Positions 59,924 to 64,000 of a DNA stretch of 64,000 nt are shown here, one piece after another. The stretch's first letter is position 1; each line of letters opens with the position of its first letter. Location: the NCBI GenBank assembly GCA_020061465.1, contig JAGUYG010000051.1, positions 56,725-120,724 of the forward strand, in the 5' to 3' direction. Origin of the DNA: Ignavibacteriales bacterium. GTDB lineage: Bacteria; Bacteroidota; Ignavibacteria; Ignavibacteriales; Ignavibacteriaceae. The notes below the pieces were generated by a model. The model was not told the DNA's origin, did no database searches, and saw nothing but the letters and a program-made list of their open reading frames with translations. Made by a program: the position numbers and the translations under genes.

Positions 59924-60982
59924 TTACCAAAGGCATTCTTTCGGAAGGAGAAATTTCTCTGTGAATCCGCCTGCGACGGACTCTGCATCGAATTTTACTT
60001 CATGCTGTCCAGCAGGCAGCATTTCATTCACTAATGTGGCTACTTCGGCTCCGATAATGTTATAAATTTTAATTGTGGTTACCGTCTGTTCCGGCAGAAA
60101 CCAACTTATAACTGTTGAGGGATTAAACGGATTGGGAAAGTTTTGGCTTAATTCGAATTTATTCTTTAACGAGATTTCGATTGAAATCTCTTTTAGAATT
60201 TTTATATCACCGTTTGTATCTATCTCTTTTAACATGTAGAAATATTTTCCTGGGCGGGTAATTTTATTATCAACAAAACCGTACTCCTTGCGGCTTGAAC
60301 TATTGCCGGATGAATTAAGGAATCCAATCTTTTGCCACTCATTATTTTCTGCTTCAAATCTTCTTTCAATATCAAAGCCGAATGAGTTTATCTCGGTAAG
60401 AGTTGACCACTTTAAGAGTACATTCACACCTTTTTGTTCCGCTGTGAATGCCTCAAACTCAACCGGCAGGGGAGTGGAGTTTTCATCAATGAAAACTCCC
60501 AGATTAAACAGGGTAGAGTTATCACCCTCATAAATAGCAAAATCAATGTTCTCAGCTTGCCATGCTAAGTTTGTCAAACCATCGGGATTGAGAACCGAAA
60601 AATACAACGTAACAACATCCATATAATCGGTAGTTACGACTGTACCGTTATTCGTACTATTCAAAACTATATTTAATCTAATTTGATTATTATATGGACG
60701 CGTAACCGTTGCAACGTCATAACTGCCGCCGCTGAAAACATGGTAAATGTAATCAATTCCGTCTGCGGGGGTATCGGGATAGGAGATTGTCTCCTGTTTA
60801 AAATTAACTATAATTGTTGCTTCACCCATTTGAGCCTGTCCGGCATCGGATTTTAATTGAACCATCACACCATAGATATTAGAATCGTGTGTGAGCTTTA
60901 CGAATCTTCCATTTATAGTTTCTGCATTAAGCATGAATGCAGAAAGTATTGATAGAAGTATTAAGTATAAAATATTTTTCAT
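59924..60982 (-). CDS. Secreted cohesin-like protein with broken type IX sorting domain
   Basis: A 352-residue protein: signal peptide, a beta-sandwich of cohesin/CBM type (VQLKSDAGQAQMGEATIIV ... residues 30-170), an Fn3-like domain and the start of a Por-type tail (LSQNFPNPFNPSTVISW). The tail runs normally to ESVAGG, then changes to an unrelated dozen residues ending ECLW. About 25 residues of the usual ending (strand plus KKMILL) are missing, apparently replaced by repeat sequence from 59965 leftwards. The gene lies 14 bp behind the S8 protease gene. Confidence 0.7.
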   Translation of the reverse strand: MKNILYLILLSILSAFMLNAETINGRFVKLTHDSNIYGVMVQLKSDAGQAQMGEATIIVNFKQETISYPDTPADGIDYIYHVFSGGSYDVATVTRPYNNQIRLNIVLNSTNNGTVVTTDYMDVVTLYFSVLNPDGLTNLAWQAENIDFAIYEGDNSTLFNLGVFIDENSTPLPVEFEAFTAEQKGVNVLLKWSTLTEINSFGFDIERRFEAENNEWQKIGFLNSSGNSSSRKEYGFVDNKITRPGKYFYMLKEIDTNGDIKILKEISIEISLKNKFELSQNFPNPFNPSTVISWFLPEQTVTTIKIYNIIGAEVATLVNEMLPAGQHEVKFDAESVAGGFTEKFLLPKECLW

Positions 60983-60996
60983 TTGAAACTCTCTTT

Positions 60997-63294
60997 CTAA
61001 TTTTCAGGTACTTGTGATACTGTACCATTGTTCTTATTCCATAATTGATTCAGGTCGGAAATAGTTACACCGCTGCTTAAATTGAAATCACCATTTTTAT
61101 AACCAACCTGTCCGTTCTCTTCACTCCATATTTCATTACGGTCTGCGATTGTAATACTGCCGCTTCCGTTTCCATCTCCGGCATACATTGCATAGTATTT
61201 ACCTGACTTCTTCAACCCCTTAGAGCCGTAAGCTTTATTGTCGGAGTCTGTAAAATCATAAAGGGGAGTATCTTGCGATAAGTAAACCGGTGATGCAGTC
61301 ATTACACTTAAATGGTTTCGATGTCTTATAACTATATAATAGTCACCATCTTCAATGTCATTAAATTCAGGTAAGCTTATACCGTCAAGATCAGTAAGGA
61401 TTCCGTCTTCTCGAATTAAGACTGCTCGCTTAGCCGCAACGGTGTTGGCAGAAATGTTTGTTCTTAATTCTACAAGCATCCAGTCAACAATTCCGTTTGG
61501 TAATACACTAACAGATTCATTTCCTTCGTAATTCCACGGAGAATTACCGTAGGGGTGTTCGAGCGGTAATTTATTACCCTCAAGAAGGTCTTTATTCATC
61601 TTGTAGTTTTTTAGCGGTCCTTCTAAAAATACTTTTGCATTAACTACCACATAATTAGCCGCCGGGGGATCATCAGCAGGATCATCATCGCCACCCGGAT
61701 CGCCGCCGCTGCCGCTATAATTCATTACTGCATTATATGCATTTAATTTTCCGTATCCGTATGCGGCATTTGGAATACTGCCGGTAGAGCCATCAACAGA
61801 TGTATTGTTGCGAAGTGCTGTATATACTTCTTGAGGAGTAATGCCCGGATATTTGCTTATTAGTAATGCGGCGGCGCCTGCTGCAAATGGGGCTGCAAAG
61901 CTTGTTCCTTCAGAAACTAAGTAATCGGCGCCTTGAGCAGGATCTGAATTATTATTTATCCAATAAATATTTTGAGTTTTATAAATATCTCTATCACGTA
62001 TTGAAATAATTGCACTGCCCGGTGCTACTAAATCGGGTTTTTGCAGTCCGTCTATTCTCGGACCTTGACTTGAATATGAACTGACGTGCTCTGCAATTTG
62101 TCCGAATGAATAGGTAGAACCGTTATATGCTACCCAGCTTTGGGCTGAGGTATATGCACCGACGGCAAAACCATAAGTAGCAGTCGCAGGCGATACGATT
62201 GTATAGCGTGAATCGGGATTGGCAAATTTAACTTTGTTCAATCCGTCGTTATAGTGTTCATACAAATTGAATGACTGCGAGGTATTTGAATTATTGATTA
62301 CTCTCAAATAATAAGTGCCGTTGCCGGCAGGAACTTTAAACAGCGTTTGAGATATTCTTGACTCACTTCCGAATGTACTTTCGGTACCGATATAATGATA
62401 AACATTCGTTATTTCTTCGAATGTGCTTGAATAATATTTCAACTTAAAATCTTTGCGAATTCCTAAACCATCGAAATAAACCAGGTTGAAAGCAAGAGTT
62501 GTTCCGTTCGTTACAGCGTTAGTTACATTTACCTGAATAAAATCGGTTGAATCTTGTGCGGAAATTAAACCGGAAAAGTGTCTTCCTAGAGATCCGAAAT
62601 TACCGGCAGCCAAAAAGACCGGAACACCCTGCGAGTAACACCAATCTACTTTTTGATCTAAAGTTCCCGATCCATCATGATAAATATCCCATGAGCCGTA
62701 ACTAAGTGTTATTAGATTAACTCCATAAACAGTTACTGCGGCATCCATTGCATTAAGAATGGCGCTGGTGCCCGCTCCGCCGTTAATATCATTTCCAACT
62801 TTAAGGAAGACTACTTCTGCGCCAGGGGCAGCTCCTTTATAAGCTCCACCACCGTTTCCAGTATTATCAGCAGAAAGAAATCCTTGTCCAGCAACAATCC
62901 CTGTAACAAGCGTTCCGTGTCCGGTAGCTTTATTCTCTACATCGTCATCAAGCGTTGGAAAGCTGGAATAATCTTTTTTAATTAATGATAAAGGAAGATC
63001 GGGATTAAGCGGTTCGGTATCTAAACCGGAATCAAGTATGCCGATCTTAACTCCCTGTCCGGTTATTCCCGAAGCCCACAGGTAATCAGCTTGAATTTGC
63101 TTGATGGCATTATTGCTTTGCGGTGTTAATTCGCTTTCTGCGAGATCGATTCTCTTAATAAAATCGAACCGGAGCGCATTTACGAGTTCGGACGAAGGAA
63201 TTTCGGCAAGTACAAAACCGTACAAATGATTACCCGCCGGAGGAGTCCAAGATTCAGGTAATACATTTATACCCGATACTTTAAGCCTGTTCAA
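60997..63294 (-). CDS. S8 subtilisin-like protease with dockerin-like tail, 5' end damaged
   Basis: 765 codons from a TTG at 63294. The subtilase triad is intact: D88 (GILDSGLDTE), H126 (GHGTLVTGIVAG), S465 (EGTSFAAPFAAG), with oxyanion N232. The tail has two dockerin-like loops (DGNGSGSITIADRNEIW and GDFNLSSGVTISDLNQLW). There is no signal peptide from this start. The frame continues upstream for 49 sensible codons but without any start codon, and ends at a TAG at 63444. So the gene is likely a pseudogene or lacks its export signal. Operon with the cohesin-like gene. Confidence 0.7.
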   Translation of the reverse strand: MNRLKVSGINVLPESWTPPAGNHLYGFVLAEIPSSELVNALRFDFIKRIDLAESELTPQSNNAIKQIQADYLWASGITGQGVKIGILDSGLDTEPLNPDLPLSLIKKDYSSFPTLDDDVENKATGHGTLVTGIVAGQGFLSADNTGNGGGAYKGAAPGAEVVFLKVGNDINGGAGTSAILNAMDAAVTVYGVNLITLSYGSWDIYHDGSGTLDQKVDWCYSQGVPVFLAAGNFGSLGRHFSGLISAQDSTDFIQVNVTNAVTNGTTLAFNLVYFDGLGIRKDFKLKYYSSTFEEITNVYHYIGTESTFGSESRISQTLFKVPAGNGTYYLRVINNSNTSQSFNLYEHYNDGLNKVKFANPDSRYTIVSPATATYGFAVGAYTSAQSWVAYNGSTYSFGQIAEHVSSYSSQGPRIDGLQKPDLVAPGSAIISIRDRDIYKTQNIYWINNNSDPAQGADYLVSEGTSFAAPFAAGAAALLISKYPGITPQEVYTALRNNTSVDGSTGSIPNAAYGYGKLNAYNAVMNYSGSGGDPGGDDDPADDPPAANYVVVNAKVFLEGPLKNYKMNKDLLEGNKLPLEHPYGNSPWNYEGNESVSVLPNGIVDWMLVELRTNISANTVAAKRAVLIREDGILTDLDGISLPEFNDIEDGDYYIVIRHRNHLSVMTASPVYLSQDTPLYDFTDSDNKAYGSKGLKKSGKYYAMYAGDGNGSGSITIADRNEIWSEENGQVGYKNGDFNLSSGVTISDLNQLWNKNNGTVSQVPEN

Positions 63295-63444
63295 TTGATT
63301 ACTGTTAGGATGGCTCGATAAGTATATCGCAGCTTGTATGATGGCTGGCTTTTTTATTCCTTTTTGAAGAGCTAATTCTTCCGCAAGCTTTTTTTCACTG
63401 ACGGATTTGATTAATTCGCCGCTGCCGATTTTTATTTCAAGCTA
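63295..63444 (-). pseudogene. 5' remnant of the S8 protease
   Basis: In frame with the protease, codons from 63441 down read LEIKIGSGELIKS, then a KKLAEELALQKGIKKP helix and IYLSSHPNSNQLNRLK, a propeptide-like sequence. No ATG, GTG or TTG occurs in this part. TAG at 63442-63444 interrupts it; nine more codons (EKDVITVPK) precede that stop, and a TGA lies just before them. This supports recent loss of the 5' end. Confidence 0.55.
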
Positions 63445-64000
63445 TTTCGGAACGGTAATTACATCTTTCTCTGAACGTCAAGTAATAATTGCCGATTGGC
63501 TCAGTTTGAGAGGAGAAGCATAAGTTAATTTATCTGATTGAGAAGGCTTAGTTAATGCGGCAAGAAAGTATTTTAGTGGCTCAATGTAAATAATAGTTGG
63601 TAATTGTAAAAACACTTACTTTCGTTAAAGATGTTTTTTAATTAAATCATACGACACGGAGAAATCATTTCACTTCATTAAAAGCAAAAAGATTCGTTGA
63701 AGCAATGGATACAAAGACACTTGAAAAGTAGTGAATTTAACGTTCGCTTAAGTTTATTTAACTTTAGGTAGGTCAACAGTCTAAGCGAAACGATATACTC
63801 TATATGGCATTAGCCTCATTTAAGTAACTCACCTTACGTATTATCCTTCAAGGTCGCTGCCTTAGACCTTTAGGGATGCTAGAATTTTGAGCAACCTTGA
63901 GGGTGGGCTGTAAAATATATGGAAAAAACAAAATTTTTGTTGACCCATTTTTAAATAGTGAACTCTTTGTGTCTTTGAAACTTTGGGGCTATTTTTTTGC
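63445..64000. other. Gene-poor right end with a mobile-element terminus
   Basis: No convincing gene. GTAACTCACCTTACG at 63824-63838 matches the 19-bp end of the 157-bp element family; the matching rest of the element is not seen, so it is a solo end or part of another element continuing past the window. Short frames here lack coding character. Confidence 0.45.

Noticed and set aside
1..64000. CRISPR array, tRNA, rRNA, prophage or restriction/defence genes
   Set aside because: I looked for regular spaced repeats, cloverleaf-like sequence and typical phage or defence proteins and saw none.

Overview
The window looks like a chromosomal segment of an Ignavibacteria/Melioribacter-type bacterium (Bacteroidota–Chlorobi–Ignavibacteriota lineage). 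It is AT-rich. Several secreted proteins end in a Por-type (type IX) sorting domain built around the N-Y/F-P-N-P-F-N motif, and there are dockerin-like tails and a PorV/PorQ-like barrel. I see no tRNA, rRNA or CRISPR array.

Layout. 1–3450 (minus): surE, a PhzF-family gene and a VWA-like membrane protein that runs off the left edge. 3684–9210 (plus): a compact housekeeping operon (pgeF, EamA exporter, folB, folK, deoxynucleoside kinase, small membrane protein, GT9, Ppx/GppA). 9482–14322 (plus): a putative flavinylation module (porin, FMN-binding protein with an S-G-A-T site, four-helix membrane protein, ApbE), then an M64 peptidase. 14437–19026 (minus): a small HTH-like protein, a NarL-type response regulator and a propeller/Y_Y_Y histidine kinase.

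19897–59383 is a large beta-glucan utilisation region. Minus strand: CE4 deacetylase with dockerin, SurA/PpiC-like protein, GH5, two GH3, ROK sugar kinase, FucP-like MFS permease. Plus strand: a sensory operon (membrane-anchored sugar-binding protein, histidine kinase, sigma54-type response regulator), a CotH/lamin-tail protein, GH2, SSS symporter, CBM-rich secreted protein, TonB receptor with no SusD, a very large secreted protein, a PorV/Q-like protein, a GH16 licheninase in the circularly permuted Fibrobacter-like order, GH3 and a GH16 laminarinase lipoprotein. The genes fit binding and cutting of mixed-linkage and beta-1,3-glucans outside the cell, trimming by GH3 enzymes, uptake by SSS/MFS carriers and phosphorylation by the ROK kinase.

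The strongest new signal is regulatory. Three promoters in this region (sensor operon, GH2, SSS symporter) each carry two 17-bp palindromes of form nTTATYA-N3-TRATAAn. The centres are exactly 22 bp apart in all three, and each pair lies about 93–104 bp upstream of a sigma54-like -24/-12 element. The sigma54 activator encoded at 35547–37001 is the obvious candidate to bind them. With the permease-less binding protein and kinase next to it, this is a plausible, apparently undescribed sugar-sensing sigma54 regulon.

59384–64000 is repeat-rich and decaying: a truncated sorting domain, an S8 protease whose 5' end is interrupted by stops, and mobile-element remnants. A 157-bp MITE-like family has two full copies (19638–19794 and 29532–29688), a hairpin relic and a solo end.
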